Part shown: positions 7,742 through 7,912 of the stretch, one piece after another
Layout of the letters: each line of letters starts with the position of its first letter
Position numbering within the stretch: the stretch's first letter is position 1
Assembly (NCBI GenBank): GCA_964480195.1
Contig: CAYZOJ010000064.1
Coordinates: 1 to 7,912 of the forward strand
Direction of reading: 5' to 3'
From: Stercoripulliclostridium_A sp964480195
GTDB taxonomy: Bacteria > Bacillota > Clostridia > Christensenellales > DTU072
DNA length: 7,912 bases
The notes under the pieces: model-generated
Told to the model about the DNA's origin: nothing
Seen by the model: the letters and a program-made list of their open reading frames with translations, nothing else
The model's database searches: none
Made by a program: the position numbers and the translations under genes

Positions 7742-7771
7742 AAGAGGCTACCGAAATATCGGTAGCCTCTT
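7742..7771 (+). terminator. Probable intrinsic terminator of the surface-protein gene
   Basis: A perfect inverted repeat starts 28 bases after the stop codon. The left arm AAGAGGCTACCGA (7742-7754) and right arm TCGGTAGCCTCTT (7759-7771) give 13 base pairs with an AATA loop. The T-run after the stem is only TTT (7770-7772) before GC, so the U-tract is weak. It is better placed for termination on the + strand than the - strand, where no T-run follows the stem. Confidence 0.7.
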
Positions 7772-7912
7772 TGCAGTGATGTTGCTTGCGCAGTGATGTT
7801 GCCTGTGGCAATACAGCTTGCGCAATGAAATCTTGCTTCGCAAGATGAAATCCGCCTAGCTTGCACAGTGATATTGCCTTACGGCAGTGGTATTTGCCTT
7901 ACGGCAAGTGAT
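7771..7912. repeat. Intergenic array of small GC-rich hairpins with AGTGAT/ATGAAAT spacers
   Basis: About seven short units, each a mini-palindrome followed by a spacer. Clear stems: TGC/GCA at 7783-7792; TTGCC/GGCAA at 7799-7811; ATCTTGC/GCAAGAT with a TTC loop at 7830-7846; TGCC/GGCA at 7875-7886; TTGCC/GGCAA with a TTAC loop at 7894-7907. AGTGAT spacers are at 7775-7780, 7792-7797, 7867-7872 and 7907-7912, with an AGTGGT variant at 7886-7891. ATGAAAT spacers are at 7825-7831 and 7845-7851. No reading frame of note and no gene is seen from 7714 to the end. The array reaches the window edge and probably continues. It is a REP-like repeat region of unknown function. Confidence 0.7.

Noticed and set aside
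7771..7912. CRISPR array
   Set aside because: The units are short (about 15-20 bases) and palindromic with near-constant spacers of 6-7 bases. CRISPR arrays have direct repeats of about 23-45 bases with unique spacers of similar length.

Overview
The window is almost entirely one reading frame. It runs from base 1 to the stop at 7711-7713 on the + strand. It encodes the C-terminal 2,570 residues of a giant, modular, membrane-anchored surface protein. The start codon, signal peptide and any N-terminal functional domain lie upstream of the window. Residue numbers used here count from base 1 of the window (residue n = bases 3n-2 to 3n).

Layout of the protein: one InlB-like/Listeria-Bacteroides type module (1-300); one unassigned Ig-like segment (301-600); four YDG-type modules (601-1830); one FDG/H-type Ig-like module (1831-2073); eleven MBG modules of the YGx type (2074-5055); a second H-type module (5056-5319); two MBG modules (5320-5808); a third H-type module (5809-6060); four MBG modules (6061-7011); a final FDG module (7012-7245); a membrane-proximal domain (7246-7626); one transmembrane helix (7627-7698); and the short basic tail RKRA. 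That makes about 25 small beta-sandwich-like modules in series, which reads as a long stalk holding an unseen N-terminal domain away from the cell. There is no LPxTG-like sortase motif, so the visible anchor is the helix plus the positively charged tail.

The last 200 bases contain no gene. A perfect 13-bp hairpin (7742-7771) lies 28 bases after the stop and is the likely terminator. It runs directly into an array of small GC-rich hairpins separated by AGTGAT or ATGAAAT (7771-7912), which continues to the window edge.

Organism: a bacterium of moderate GC content. The helix-plus-basic-tail anchor, the MBG/YDG/InlB-like repeat architecture, and intergenic arrays of small hairpins with GTGAT/ATGAAAT spacers suggest an uncultured Clostridia-like Bacillota, perhaps of gut origin. 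That is inference from style, not from a marker gene. I see no multi-gene system, RNA gene, CRISPR array or mobile-element gene in the window.
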